Shown piece after piece: positions 24,527 to 39,500 of a stretch of DNA of 64,000 bases. Within the stretch, counting starts at the first letter, position 1. The number at the start of each line of letters is the position of its first letter. Below the pieces are notes generated by a model. The model saw nothing but the letters and a program-made list of their open reading frames with translations. It was not told the DNA's origin and ran no database searches. The translations under genes and the position numbers were made by a program. The DNA is from Embiotoca jacksoni (lineage: Eukaryota > Chordata > Actinopteri > Embiotocidae), in contig JAKOON010000007.1 in NCBI GenBank assembly GCA_022577435.1, positions 6,158,926-6,222,925 of the forward strand. The letters are read 5' to 3'.

Positions 24527-27500
24527 ACAACCCCATCCCACCTCCCCAACCCACATCCTTACCACACACGCACACACAGATAGAAACAGAGTGAGGGCTA
24601 AACCTTACCTTCATGATATAAGACATCCTCTAAAGAAGGCAGAATAGAGAGACGAGAGAAAGAGAGAACAAGGGGAAAATGTATATGAAAAATACGATGA
24701 GAGAAGGATGTGATCGAGAGTAAATGGCGAACATTTTTACAATCCCTCTGCTGTTCACCTATTCTTGGTCCACGCAGAATAGGGTGACTATTTTGTATAA
24801 AAAGAAGAGCGAGAAATACGGGGAAACTGTCCATACAGACGGTTATGCATTCAGAGGACTGTGTATGCAATCTCTGTAGGGTAGATAAAAAAAAGCCTGC
24901 TGCTCGCTTCCATCGTCACAGGTGTGAATGAGTTTGTGTAGACATATTCAGGATGCGTGTCTATTAAAAAGTACAGAGGCATTTTCTAAGTACAGTTTTT
25001 CTGAGAAGCACCAACTTAACTTCTGATATATATATATATTCAACACATCGCTGTAACGGTGGGAGTCCATCGTAACTGAAAGTTTTCAAAAGTGCTGACT
25101 GATAATGTCAAAGCTTCCGCCTCCCACACAGGCTAGAAAGGTGAGCGAGCATCATCTCTCTACAAAGACAAGTAGCTGTAACCCACGATTGCACTCATTG
25201 TCCTCCAATGCCAGACATCTCTGTGACCAGGCTGTCATTACTGGAATACACGTCCACAGAGCAGCATCGTACCCTGCCTTATTCCAGGCACACCTGCAGC
25301 AATATAAATCTGTTCTGTTTGCAGCACAATCAAAAAAGCTATAAAAGTCAGTGTACATAAGCTGGCACACACATTGTGCTTTTATCTGTACAGCCAGTAC
25401 AAGGTTTAGAGAAGCTGTGAGCACGATTGTAAACACGTCAAATTAATGAAGGTTTTGTTGCCTTGATGAACCGCAACTAAAGTTATTAAACAATAATAGC
25501 ACAGTCTTACTACTCATAGGTGCTAATGTTTAGCAATAGAAAAGTTATCTATAACCACTGAAAGCTATTTTGGTACTAAGGCAAAAAAGGATATTACATG
25601 TGACAAGAAATTATAACTACATAGTTAATCAAGGTGTTGCAAAAAAAAAAAGTAATTTCAAGATGAGATTGAATCACTAAATCTATTCTCATTCAATTGC
25701 AGTACTTTTAATAGATTTGTTTTTGGACTTTCTGACCAAGTCTGCGTCAAGTCTTGTGTCTCTTCTGGTCTGTCAATGCTTGGAATGAAAATTATAGTGC
25801 ATGCTATGCTACAGTGCATGAGGGATCAGACTTGAAAATAACCGGAAGCCCAGCCTAACAAGCTGAATAAAGTTAACATATTGTCGTTAAGTTGATTCAA
25901 TGTGTGTAACGTTATGACATTATGATTATAACAATTGACACCTTGTTTTTACGAAGTATTCAGTCCTAGTTCCGTCAAGCTTTTCAGTTAGCAGTTTTTT
26001 GGAGAAGTGATGTCATGTTTTATTGTTTAATTATTTTTTTTTTTTTACAATATTTAAATTTTTACAGTGTAAATGTACGTCACTTTGGTGCTGAATTTTT
26101 AAACTGAACTAAAATGTTTTTAATTTTATATGTCAAAAGAGACTTAGGATATTTCTAATAATTATAATGACAGACCAAGGAAAATATATTAATAATAATA
26201 ATAATAATCTCAGATAATTACCTAAAAGGAGATGGGTTCTTATAATAACTAAAAGCAGGAGCTATCATAGATAAATAATTTGTACATTCAGGATCATTTT
26301 CACAGCAACACGAAGAGAAAAAGACAACAACATGGCTATAAAAAGGGAAAATTATTGAGCTACTCTTTTATATGTATAGGCTAATAATTTGATTATAACC
26401 ACAACGGTTATGTTACACATTTTTCAGGACAATCTGGCAGAACTCCACCTATATTCAGTAGATAATTTTTCAATATTTTAGGCAAGTATTCACAGCGGAC
26501 TCATTTGTGAAAACCAACGCCACGTCCAAGTCTCATATGTATGTACAGCACTCCCTGTCTTGACTGCAGGATGAATAAATTAGAGAAAGAAAAAGGGCAC
26601 ATGGGTGGACTTGAAGAGGAGCAGGACTTTTTGCAGTTCCTGACAAACTCTGTGTTGCGTGACTTACTTTAAGAGGCTGGTATGGGTTTGTTTGTGCAAC
26701 TTCCTACCTCTTTGTAGCCCAGTGCAGCGGAGGGTTTGAGGGGAGGTGCGGGGCGCAGACAGCTGAGAGACCAGGGCTTGCTGATCTTTGGCGGCTCCAG
26801 GGGGCCACGGCTGATGACGCTGAGGCTGCCCAGGTGGGACAGATGGGTGGGGGTACCGACCATGCTCAATGGCTTTCCATCTACATTCTGTGTAGCATAG
26901 TGAAAGAAAGGAAGCACATGTCTGAAAACCATTTGTGCATCGAAAGGAGTCCAAAGTTTGTCACCTCAGACTGAGAATTAGTTTTTTCACACTTCTGCAT
27001 TGTGTGAGGTATACTTTTGGTATTGTTTTGACTGTGTTTGTGTCCTAACCTTTGAGATGGTTCCTGCAGGGCTGCCTCCTTTTGTAAAGGGCTGCAGGTG
27101 CTCTAGCCACTCCTGTAACTCCTGGCCACTACTGCAGAACACTGTAATGCGATCAATCATGCTTCCTGCAGCAAATAAACACACAGGCAACACATGAACA
27201 CAGACCTCCCTCAGTGACAGTTGCATACAATGTGGCTGATAGATACGACCAATACATATCACAACTACAACAATTAATTTAGGGAGTACGGGTTTCCTTT
27301 ACATATCCGGTTACTTTTTTAAGTCTAATTTCACCCTTTCCAAAATACAACAATTCATGGTGTAGGACAGTAACAAATACATTATTAAATACAAAATGAA
27401 CACTGTCCTGGCTCAAAAAGATGCCTCAAACAATTAACTATATGCTCTGAAAATTTTACATTCAAACATTCTATAAGAAATTGTGCTGCCCACAACTATT

Positions 27501-30500
27501 TGAAAGGCAAATTCAGAGCAAATTATTGGGATTGGGGTGGCTTTTGTAAGAACTTATAAAAGTTTATAGCACTGCTATCTCAAGTAGACAAGTCTTCTTT
27601 CTTTTTTTTTTTCTCCAGTACTTCAGATGCAAACCTGTGATGTCAAAGGCATAGTGGGCACTGTCTGCATCCTCTGCATGTCTTGTCAATGTGGTGCCCG
27701 TCAACGGTAGTTTTCCCTGAATGGGAGGGAAAACGAAGGAAGAGAGAGGAAATAAAATAGTGCGTCAAAAAAAAAGAAGTGCAGCATATAAATTAATGAC
27801 TTTATCATGACAGGTTTCTCCTTTGCGCAACTGATCTTTTAGGAATATAATCACAGATGAATTGCTTGCAAAGACACATTCGTACAGGAGCACATTCGGG
27901 AATGCCAACTGAATTATGTTAATAAAATATAAAGTTGATTCAAATTTAAACAAATACAAAGTAAAAGGGTTGTTTTACCCAAATTGAAATAAATACTTTT
28001 AAAAATATATATATTTTTTTATGTTATGAGCACAAATAATGTAATCCCATTCACCCCCATTGCTGTGGGTTGGGAGCAGATATCTCATAGGTCTAGTGAA
28101 AAAGGAAATCAATATGTTTATAATTTGGGTGAACTAGCCAATTAAAAGTTCACATCTTTTTAAATCTGTCTTAAAACAATATTTAGCCATATTCTGAGGG
28201 AAATAATTATTGGACACTGAAATCGTTCCACCTGTTAATTTCTCAAGCAATGGAAGAGATAGGTGACAAGAATCCACAGTCCTCCTCCAGTGTAAAAGTG
28301 CACTATAAAGTTCAGCTGAAAATAACGATAACCTCCAGCACTTTGTCTTGGACAAATTAAATGGCTACCTTCTAAAGTTACAGTTTTTGATCGAAGATAC
28401 TCTCTTTGTGCTTCTCTTGATAGTGTGTCAACAGATGGAACATAAAGTGAGTGGTTGGTACCCAAGAGACTGCACATTTTCTGCAGAGTTGCTCTGAGCT
28501 CTATAAACATCAGATTTGACACGAGCTATAATTCGAAGGAGAGGATTTTCATCGATCTTGACCTACAGGACTGATGTACTGTGCACACCATAGCTCACCT
28601 GATAAATAAAGCCACTCATCCGGGGACTTGCAGAGAGCATGATTAACACATTAGGAAAAAGCATTAAGTAGCGTTCCTCTTTTTCCTGCAAGAGAGATAC
28701 ATGAAAGATTTGATGAGAAAGGTTTTAATCGACAGCCATTGTTTTTCTTTTTTGAATGGAAGGTGACTGCAACTGAACGGGTTTAATGTGTTGCTTGTCA
28801 AAAACTGAGTGTGTGGTACTTTAGGTTGCACCTACTAACGCAAAACCATCATTACAGCTGACACTTGCACATCTTGGCTCTGATTAGCAACAAGACACTA
28901 ACTTGGCAAAGCAGTCGCTTGATATTGGAATGGAAAATAAAATGAGCTGGTGAGAAGTTTGAGCTGCGAAACCAATAAGAGGACTGGTGTGGTGGTTGGA
29001 AAGCAGTTGTCAGTGATTAAAAGAGGTGAATCCAAATGTATTTCTTCCAACCATGGTCTTAAAGTCAACCCCTACACAGAAACCACACAAAAAAAAAGAA
29101 CTGGTTTGCAGTCTGCATGTGGCCTACATAGGTTTCTGTTTTGACACTTGAGGAGGATATCAAATTAGCATCAAAGGAGGACGGATTTCAGGACGCCGCA
29201 GACAATATAACACATTTAGGCAATGATCAACTTTTCAGATTTGTTTTAAATAATGTTATACTACTGGAAATGAGTACAGAGAAGAGAGGAGAATAAAATC
29301 AATTGCATATTTCAAAAATCATTTGCATTAAACCATTATGCCAAATGTATGTCTAACTGGTAGTTTTTCTCAAAAGAGCAGGAAAGGTAACCAACTGAGA
29401 AACTGATGCAAAAAATAAAGTCTTTCTGAGATGGGAAAAGAAGCACCTGTTATAGTGCACATACTTTCTGTGCATGTAAAAGACAAATTGTCTGCCAAGT
29501 AATGCAATAAATCCTGCAACAGTTTTCCTTCTGCGACACTCATGTATCCTCTTCGACTGAATGAGCTTTCCCTCCGATTGACAAATCGCAACCATTGATG
29601 TTAGTCTGGTCGTGCTGGGCTGCATCAAACCCGACACATCTCTCACCTCACTGCATCCATTTCTCAAATGGACCTGGGACATGTAAACCACGTGACCCAG
29701 GCTCTTCATGCTGTCCCCCTCCCAGCCACGCACTGGTTCGGACAGGATCTGCAGCTCCAGATTCTTGCGTTTCCGCAGGTCCTGGCACTGTGTCTAAACA
29801 CAACAAACAAAAATATATGTATAAGTCTATTCAATTTCACAAAGACAGAAATGTGGGAGACTGAGTCATGAGCAGCGGGGATGTTTTTCTGCTGTGGATT
29901 TGGCTTTAGAAAATGTATTTGTGATATTTACAATGTATGGGATTATATTTTAAACTTCTTTTTCAGTGGTATATCAAGCCATCTGTAACATAAAGTAGCA
30001 CTTTTTTTTTTAGGTGCTATGGAGGGGTTTTCCCTCTTCAAACAGGACAAATGACAATGCAACACCTATAATTCCCCACTGAATGTAATTTAAAAATGAG
30101 CTTCTGCAGTCTGCGGAGATGTAACTACCATTTTTTGAGTTCCTACCCACCCAACCACACATTCAGAAGAAAGAGCAATTTAACTTGCAAATCACAATAG
30201 ACAGTGTTGTGCGATGTTTTATTTTCCCGTTTCCTGTGTAGACCTGCCACTGAGACGTGAGTCACTTTATCTGTATCTCACTAGGAACTCTGAGCTACAG
30301 CATGCGGAAACTGTGTCTCAGAAAGATGTTCGGTACTAGTAGTGCGGTTGTTTGCATGCAATCCAACTCTTCTACAATGCCATTTGAGTTCACACCCACT
30401 GTAGGAAAAACACAATCACTACATAAGCAGAGAAAAAGATGAGACACTTTCCTTAAGTTTCTAAACAAAACATTCAGGAAAATAGTGTGAATTGGAATTT

Positions 30501-33500
30501 ATTTACTTTTATTTAACAGTCAACCAAGTGCCTTAAATTTGATGAATAAATGACCAGAAACCAGAAAATCCAGCATCTTTAAAATCTAGTAATTAAGAAT
30601 TGACATGACAGGATTAGAGGTCGTTTAACTGAGGTCTGCTCTGTACTGATAAAACATCCATACTCACCACGAGGCTCTTAAATGCTGCTGTTGCCTTTAT
30701 AATGTCAGTGTAGTCTGGGTGGGCCTCCTGTGGTGCAAAAAAAAACCAATATCAGGTCAAACATGGCAGCATGAATCAAATCCAAATCCTCCAGATGATA
30801 AAGCAAGACAAGTGTATGTACTAGGTATACTCCTGCTGTGATATACAAAGGAAAGTTTTTAACTTTACATCCACATATATCGTCAGACATTAGCGGCCAT
30901 TTATTTGTTGGGAGTAAATTAAATTACCAAGACAGTACAGGTATGTATACAAATTAAAAATATATCTCCTAAATTACAGATTGTTTCAGTATATGTTTGG
31001 ACATGTTTGTTTCCTTCCGTACCTCCACATGTCTCTCCAGCTCCTGCAGCAGGGTCGGGTATTTGTCGAGCCTCATGAAGGGCTTACTAAGGCTGGTGGT
31101 CAAGGTCAGGATTCCTGGAGCACTTGCTCCCTGGCTCTCCATGAACTTATCCAGGTCCTCGCTGTTAAACACACACAAATGCACTTTTTATGCACAGTTC
31201 AGAATAATGTTTTATCAGACTACTTCTATGTGGTAGCAGCACCCTGAATGTATAGAAAAAAAGTTCAAGGACACTTCAAAGATGTAGGTTTCTGGTGATA
31301 TTAGAACTTGAAGGAACCATGAAAACATCAGTGCTAATCACCAAAAAGAGTAGAAATCCCTGCGAGTCCAGGTGGAACAGACACAGTGGGGCGTCCATTT
31401 ACATATCTTTTTTTAAAACAATAACAATGTTTTTTTTTACCATAAAGTCAATGTTCAGATATGCTTTACATTGCAAGAATGCCATGTATTTAACATTATG
31501 TTTTCTGAGTAGATTAAATAAAAAATGTACCTCGAAACTAAAAACTAATCCTTTAGAAAGGTACGATAATCAACTGTAATTTAATCATTTACTCTACTTA
31601 TTCACTGCATTATTAAGAGTCTCGCTGCCACGACATTTTACAGCCAGTTAGATGAGACAATGTGTGCTGAGATGCTAAAAATATGAGTCTTTTTAACAAT
31701 GACATAGAGCGGCATGAACATAGTTTATGACAGTGCAATGCCGCCACATGACAAAAGGTGAGAAATAATTTAAATGTCACAATGCAGACATCTCTGCCTC
31801 AGTTACCAAAGCAAACAATGAGTGTCAGCAATGTATAACTCAAGTCCATATCTTGATATGGTCTATGAATTGTTCACAACAGTAGGAGGAGGGAAATGAG
31901 AGAAGATAAATGGACTCGACTTCGCAGTTTTTAACCACAGACAGAGATGCAGTTTGTTTTTGAAAAACAGATTGCAGCAGTCAGCTCAGCCAGCTAGTGA
32001 TAGTATTAAATAAGACTTCTATAACTTCATATAGTTGCAGTTCTTAAGAAAATTAAAATCAATAGAAGCTAAAATACAGCTTCCAGGTATGACCACATTT
32101 TACAACATCCTAAATTCATTTATGTGGCATAGTAATCAACGTCATATTAAAAATGCAATTTTGGTATTCAATTCTGATTTTACGACAGGAAACCCAAGAA
32201 ATAAAAAATAATCCAGTTTCTTATAAATCCTGGAGAGTGGCTCACACGTAAACCCACACGTTTCCATTTATTTCCATTTACCTGTGGTACATGTGTGAAT
32301 ATATCACAAGCAGCTGTAACACTTTAAACATGCAGCACAAATTAGGTCATCAATTGTTGTGTAATTTTGAACTCAACAGCAACATGATCACTTAACTGCA
32401 AACTTGCCAACATGCTTTGAAAGTAAAACCATTCATGAGTTTCCATGATCCTAAACTTCAATCACAGTGTATGCCATAGCAACCCTGACCGGTAGCAATG
32501 GGTAAATATGAATGTGACAGGAAAAAGTTCCTTCAACTGAAATGCAAATGTGCTTACTGTGAAAAAGTGTCTTGCTCGCCTAACATAACCACAACTCTAT
32601 ATATCCTGTCAACAGTTGACTTCCTGTGTGTAATTCAACTTAACCTTCAGCTCACAGCATAAAACCTGAACAGACACCGCCGCAGTACTCAGGACTGTAT
32701 CATTTAAACTGCACTATGGCAATCTTGCTCTTATTATAATATTATTTAGCACATAACAGCAGCCCTTACTCAATGAGAATGGTGCATTTTAATAGTAATT
32801 GGAAATGAAGAAAACTTTGAGCACAAAGACATTTTGTAACTGCTGAGACCACGTTTTGCCTCCTGTTCATTTACAGATGGGAAGCCTGACACCTTGTGGC
32901 TCAAAGCTAGACTACCAAAAACAACAACAGAAAACAACATGCAGGAAGTCCCAGATATCACATATTAATGATCAAAGTCAACTTTTGTGAATTTTGCTTG
33001 AGACTGTTTGATATGAATAACATTTTGCGGGGTTTAGCGAGTAAAAGCTACACATTATTTCAAAATAAAAAGTTAAGAAAAGAGAAACGTTTGAAAAATA
33101 AAAGATAATTATTTTTCTCAGAATTTTGTTTTCATTCCACCGTCCTTCAATTCATCTTGTGACCACTTGTGAGGGTCCCTACCAGTGGAATTCATTATAG
33201 TTTCACAGATATTACCTCCATTTCAATAAAACCTTGTTAACTAGTTAATTGACGCCAATAGAATTTCTGAAAAGTTCAACCTCGGAGTTAAGTTAAATTA
33301 ATCAAACTGCAATCTAACTTAAAACAGTTTTCATGTGACAGAATGGCTAGAAACCTTCAATACACATCCCAATGTTTCCCTTTTTTTTTTTAAAAAAGAT
33401 CTCTTTCTAGCATCAGTATAATGTATAGCTGTAGTTGGTGTCCTGTGTGCAGGATCTGACCTGTGGTCTGTGAGGATGCAGACAGCTGAAGGGTGACTGG

Positions 33501-36500
33501 AACAGTAAGCCATGTACAGAGTCTTGATCTGACTCATCAGGTTTAAATAGCAGCCCGCCACTCGCTGCTGCCCCTCTGGGACCCTGCACGGTCAGAGAAA
33601 TAGAGACAAAGTCAAGACACGTGAAAAAAAGTCAAGAAAGAAAAAAATAATTGGTGAAAAAGACGGCGATGTGGAAAATTTATAATGATGATATATTGCA
33701 TCTTTTCCCAACCTGATAAGCTTGTCATTATCTGGGGCATCTGAAGTTTTATTGGGAGATTTTGACTGGTAACTAGAATAGTAGTTTGTTTTGAAAGCTA
33801 GCAGAATACAGTTCTTTTACTCTAAGCTGATTTTTCAACACATTAAAAGAGCAGCATAATAAAACATAGTATTTTAAGGACTCTTTAGATGGAATTTGAA
33901 AAAAATGCAGATATTATAAGAATCCAAGAGCTATTTTAGACTGCACACACTTTCTACTGGCCATTTTCCAACGTATCCCATATATTCAAACATGAAACAT
34001 TTAACTTCCCCCAAGGCAGCCATTTTTACAGTAGTTGTGGATCTCAGATTACTGCATGAATACACCAAAAAACTTGCTGATTTTTCAAATAAATGTGTGC
34101 AAACGGTAACTGTGAGATTACCAATTGCAAAAACTTTTGCAGTCTTTTCAAGTTGATTTTTTTTTTTAACCATGAATTAATGAACAGCAAGAGATAACGG
34201 AGAAGGAAGGAAGTGATTGCAAGAATATATACAGTATGGTAAGCTTTGCGGAACAGAGAGTACTCTGAGTACAGAGAGCACACAGAGAGTGTGCAGTGTA
34301 GATAATGAGCTAAATTAAAACTATAGAATGGTCTCAGAAAGGCTTTAGATTATGTTTTACACAGACTGTTTGGAATAGAAGTTAAATATAATAGATCAAA
34401 AAGGTTTTGAATGGAGGTCCATCTCCTGCATGACTTACTTGGTACAGTCCTCCAAAGCCAAACAGAGTCCCTGCTGGAAGGTCAGGATCTCCTCTAGGTT
34501 TCCAGACAGGGTGGCGCTGTCTGCACTGCTCAGTCTGAAAACACACAAATTAGCATAAACAGAGACAACAACGACTGTCCTACAACACGCACAATAAGAG
34601 AAAGTGAAACATGAAAGTCCAATAAGCATTGTCGTCAACTATAATTTCAGCAAATTTAAGAATATAGACCTTAATCTGTAAACATGAATTTCATATGTAG
34701 CGCAGCATTTAATGACTCATCCAATGAACCAAAGACATTTCCCTGGTAATTAATTTTTTTCTGTCTTAGGTGTCCATGAATGAATGTCATATCTCCTTGA
34801 CATTGCTCTTACTTGTCGCTGCCTTGCAGGGGTCGAAGGTAACAACTCAGCACTGTTTGTAATTCTTTGACAAACTCCCGCTCATGTTCCAAGATGTCCT
34901 GTACCACCTGCAAAAGCAGCACAATCGGCAAACTACTTAAAGTTGTCAAATTCTAGAAAAGCAGAGTATTTAATACAAGTTAAATTAATAATCAATGGTA
35001 AAACTGGCTAAAAATCTGAAAAATCCAGAGGATTTTTGTCCACAATTGTTCATCTGTACTTTGGTTATTTTTTGTTCTCTTAAAAAGTGAGAAAACCAAG
35101 TGATGCAGTGCTGGTAAGAGTGTGATTTAAAATGTAAAGGTTATACTTCTCATAGTATTTATGGAATTCAAAAACAAGAAAAAACAGAAATACAAATCTG
35201 GAAAAAAAAAAAACATGCACAAAAACTCATATGACAAGAGTCCCAAAGAGACTAAGTGTTTGGATAATGCAACAGTAACAAAAGCAGCTGTTTAGAAGAA
35301 TCTAAAAAACTGCAGAAGGTTAAGCTGCAATTCATCAATTCCCATATCTTGTTCAATTTACACAACCAAAGACAGATGAAGCAAACAACTTAATTTCAAT
35401 TGTTATTTATTCTTTTGTAACCTTCATCCAGGGCAGCTGTGGCCTTACTACCACCATTTTAAGTAGTAAGAAAACTACATTTCAAACAAACTCCAATAAA
35501 CCGCTAAAATATACAACTGACAAAAATGTATTTTACATTTTTGAAGAGGTATTTATCAAATTTGCCAAAAGCATCTATCTTTGTACAGAGTAACATAATA
35601 ATAATAATAATAATAATATATTTTTATTCATAATGCATGTTTGACTCACCACACTATAGTAGTTCTTGGTCAGCTGAGTTCCTTTTGGAGACACTGGCTT
35701 TTCTGTGGAGGAGATGAGTATTTATCTACTATGTATAGTATCTAAGTATAAGGGATTGGAGATCTTCACAGAGTTACTTCTTTATCACCATCAAAATAAA
35801 GTATTTACACTAAATATACAGACACCAATGACCATCATAGAGACCAGTTTGAGAATTAAAGTACAGACAAATATTTTCCTAATAAAGAAAGGCCATTCTG
35901 GTTCAAGTTATAATCCAATCCTTTTTTCTGACTAACAAGACCTCAGCAATTTCTCTCATATTCTTCCCTGCGAATGATTAAATCCAGTATTAACTGGTCT
36001 TTTAAATAACTTTTGGTGTACATATCATTTCAAATATGTTGTGCTACATATCTATTTTGCAAGATCACAGCTTTTCTTAAAAAAAACAAAAAAACAATGC
36101 GACTGCACCATCATCCTCTACAACGACACCATCATTACACTTCCAAAATAAAGCACTAAATGCAAATTATCAGGGACGTTTTGAAAAATTTACACTTTGT
36201 ATTTTATATGAAATGTTTGCAATCAATTTTACACGTATGAAAGATAAATGTGGGCAGCAGAGCGTTGCAGTGGTTAGCATTGTCGCCTCACAGCGAAAAG
36301 GTTCCGGGTTTGAAACCTGGGCCTTTATGTGCGGCGCTTGCATGTTCATCCTGTGCCTGCCTGGCTTCCTTCCACCATTCAAAAACATAAACAGCTGGGA
36401 TAGGCCCCCCCATTGACGCTGTTCAGGGTAAAGCTGAACCAAGATCAACATAAATTTCATGATCCAGACCATATAGCCCGACTCACCGCAGGGTTTGATC

Positions 36501-39500
36501 TCGCGGACGTAATTACTGGGAAACCAGCCGGACTTGCTGTTGAGCAAGCCCTCCCACCATCCTCCCTCCTCCTGCCGCGTCACAAGGATCACATCACCTT
36601 TACCGAACGACAGCTCGTCCTCATTGTTCTGCTTAAAGTTGAAGCGAGCCTTCACCATCAGCTGCCCGCCACCACCACCATTCTCAGACATTTCCTGTTA
36701 CAGAGATTGTCAGAGAAACGCAAATACCAAATATATCAGCAACAATATTTGTGTGTTTGTACATTCGTGCAGCACAATGAAACATTATTGAGTCTATCTT
36801 TGACCTGCATTTTTTTTCAGATCATATCTCTTTATATAATTATTTCTTCATTGCAAGCGATTGCTATCTGTAGTCATCTGGGGTAACGAACCACTACAAA
36901 TGATCTAACAAACGAAATTAGAACATTTTCAATCTGGAAAATTGAACTGGAAATGAGCAAAAAAAAATTAAGCCTGTGATTATGTGTGAATATACTGTAG
37001 ATATACAGAATGAGACTGTACCACTGATTTGGATTGTCTACGCAGAGAGCCTTTGGGTTTGGCAGAGGACAGTGTGTGTGAGGACGTCGCCTGGTTAGGA
37101 GAGGAGGCACCAGACTGCGGACATCTCTCAGCGGCACAATCTACGGACACACACACACACACACAGGAAATGTATTTCAGTTACATGTTTGAATGTATCG
37201 CTCGCTGCTCTCATCACATAACCTCACCTTGAAAATGTACATACACAACATCATCATCATCATCATTATCATCATCATCACAGTTCAAACAGGTGCACAT
37301 ACTTTGGGAGCTGACAACTTGATGATAATTCATACGAGTGTGGTCCATTGCTCTGCACAGCCCCGGGACAGTGAACACAGACGGGCTACGACTTTACAAT
37401 TCCTCATAGAATAATGTGATTTTAACCAAAACTGACACGCTGCTCCAAAAGAAGATCAAGCAACTGTAAAAACAGAAAACAATTTGCAGCCTTTAGATAT
37501 TAATCTATATAAACATATCACTGACCCCTCATACATTCTCCATGCTTGTCCAGCATCTGTCTGCTGTGACTGACTGACATACTTTGACATAACTTCTACA
37601 GCCCTGTCCCTAGTCCAAAGTGTATTTCAGTGAGTGACTTCATGGAGAAAACCTAAATCAAATTCATTTTAGTGACACCCAACCACACCACAGTGTCATC
37701 ACTCAGCCACTGCAGCAGAAGAACTGTAATTTAGGGTCAGTAGCTGCCAGCTGTCCCCGCGGTATGAGTGCAGCTCTGGAAATGTACTGGCAGAGGTATC
37801 AATTTGTTCACTTGAAAAGTGACACATGGCAGCACGGCAAACCACTTACATGCTAACAAGCAGAAACACTCACAGAGAAGTACCTATCAAATGCCAACTG
37901 GAGGCCAGCCAAGTCCACTGTCTAACCCTTGTGCAAATTACGAAAGAGCAGAAAAATCACACGAGTGCACAATTAGCCTGCGTAACCTCATATTCAGGTC
38001 GGAGAAAGAAAGTTCAGACTTTCTGCACATCATATTGAATCTGTGTTACTGTGACACACTGTATGTTTAGATGGGTAAAAGCTAAAGATTCACTTTAGTT
38101 ATCCATATGTGGACGTGTCAGGGTGCATCGCACTGAGGCCAAAGTGACACGATGAAACGGACATTGAATGCAGTGGCAGGTGGAGCTTATGGACCCTGCA
38201 TGCTACTCCTCACACACAGAGAAAATCCCAACAAGCCCTTCTGCCAGCTCAGCTCCGTGGTTACCAGTGTTGTTTTTGTATGCATACGATATTCAAAGCA
38301 TTTAAACTCCACAAGCATAAGTACAGAGCACAGAAAAAAAAAATAAGGCTGGAGTTAGGTTTGGAAGAGGATCGCAAGTAAAAACAGAAGAGGCCTTTTT
38401 ATGCTTGATCATATCCACAAACTTGTGACTAATCCACTTCAAATGAAGTACGAAGACAGGAGAACAGCTGGGTATAGCTAGCCTCTACAAGATTTGCATA
38501 TCAATTAGAGCCCAGCACTGACAGAGGCTTCTGTTCCACATCTCAAACTGCGCCATGCCCCTTCATTTAAATGCATTCAAAACATTGATCATACATTACA
38601 CAAGGTCAAGGTGCAGGAAGTGACATCATGTAGTGATGAAGAAATTAGCAGGTTAATTCAAAGATCGAAACACAAACAAACTGTTCAAAGCAAAAATGCT
38701 CACAATTTGTTGCTAATAGTTTTTAAATTGTGAATATTTGGCACCTTTTTCTGTTTTGCGTCATTTTAAACTGACTATATGGGACTATGGGAAGACATTA
38801 CCTCTGGCAAACTGTGATGGTCAAAATGTTCTGATATTTCTAGATCATCAATTAAATCAGAAAAATAAACTAAATATACTTCAATAATGAAAATTATTCA
38901 GGCACAATCTAAGGCACGTATCACACTACGCTGTTTACATACAGAAAAGCTACAAAACACGCGTTCCCAATAGCCTGAAACATTATGCATCTGTCATAAA
39001 GTACGCACAGCCGGTAGATTGGTCTAAAAAGGCTGCGAAATCATTTTAAAGCTGCTGGTTCTCTGTGAGTGGGATAGGAGAGAAACGGTATTATCTCTTC
39101 TGTGCCCCCAAAACAAGGACGCCTGAGTAAAGCAATTTGTACCAAATTGCTGTCGGACTGCTGCACTGCAAATTATTTTATGATATGCCCTTATTAAAGA
39201 AATGTACTTGAGAAGGGGGGGGGTGTATCTGTGTCTGCACTGCACTTCTATTCAGTGTCATATTTTACCTCATTCTGCAGCCTACATACATTACAGAATA
39301 CAAAAATGAACAAAACAGGATATCGTTCGGAGCGCATCAAGCCAAGGATGCACGAGAGTAAAATATGGCACACAGTGTGGCACAGACACACACTGCCATG
39401 CCAGCTGGCCATCTTCAACACACCCTATCAGGATATTGAAGAACTCCGTAGACAAAACCAGTGAACTGTAACATAGAACAACACCAGTCGTCATCATGGT

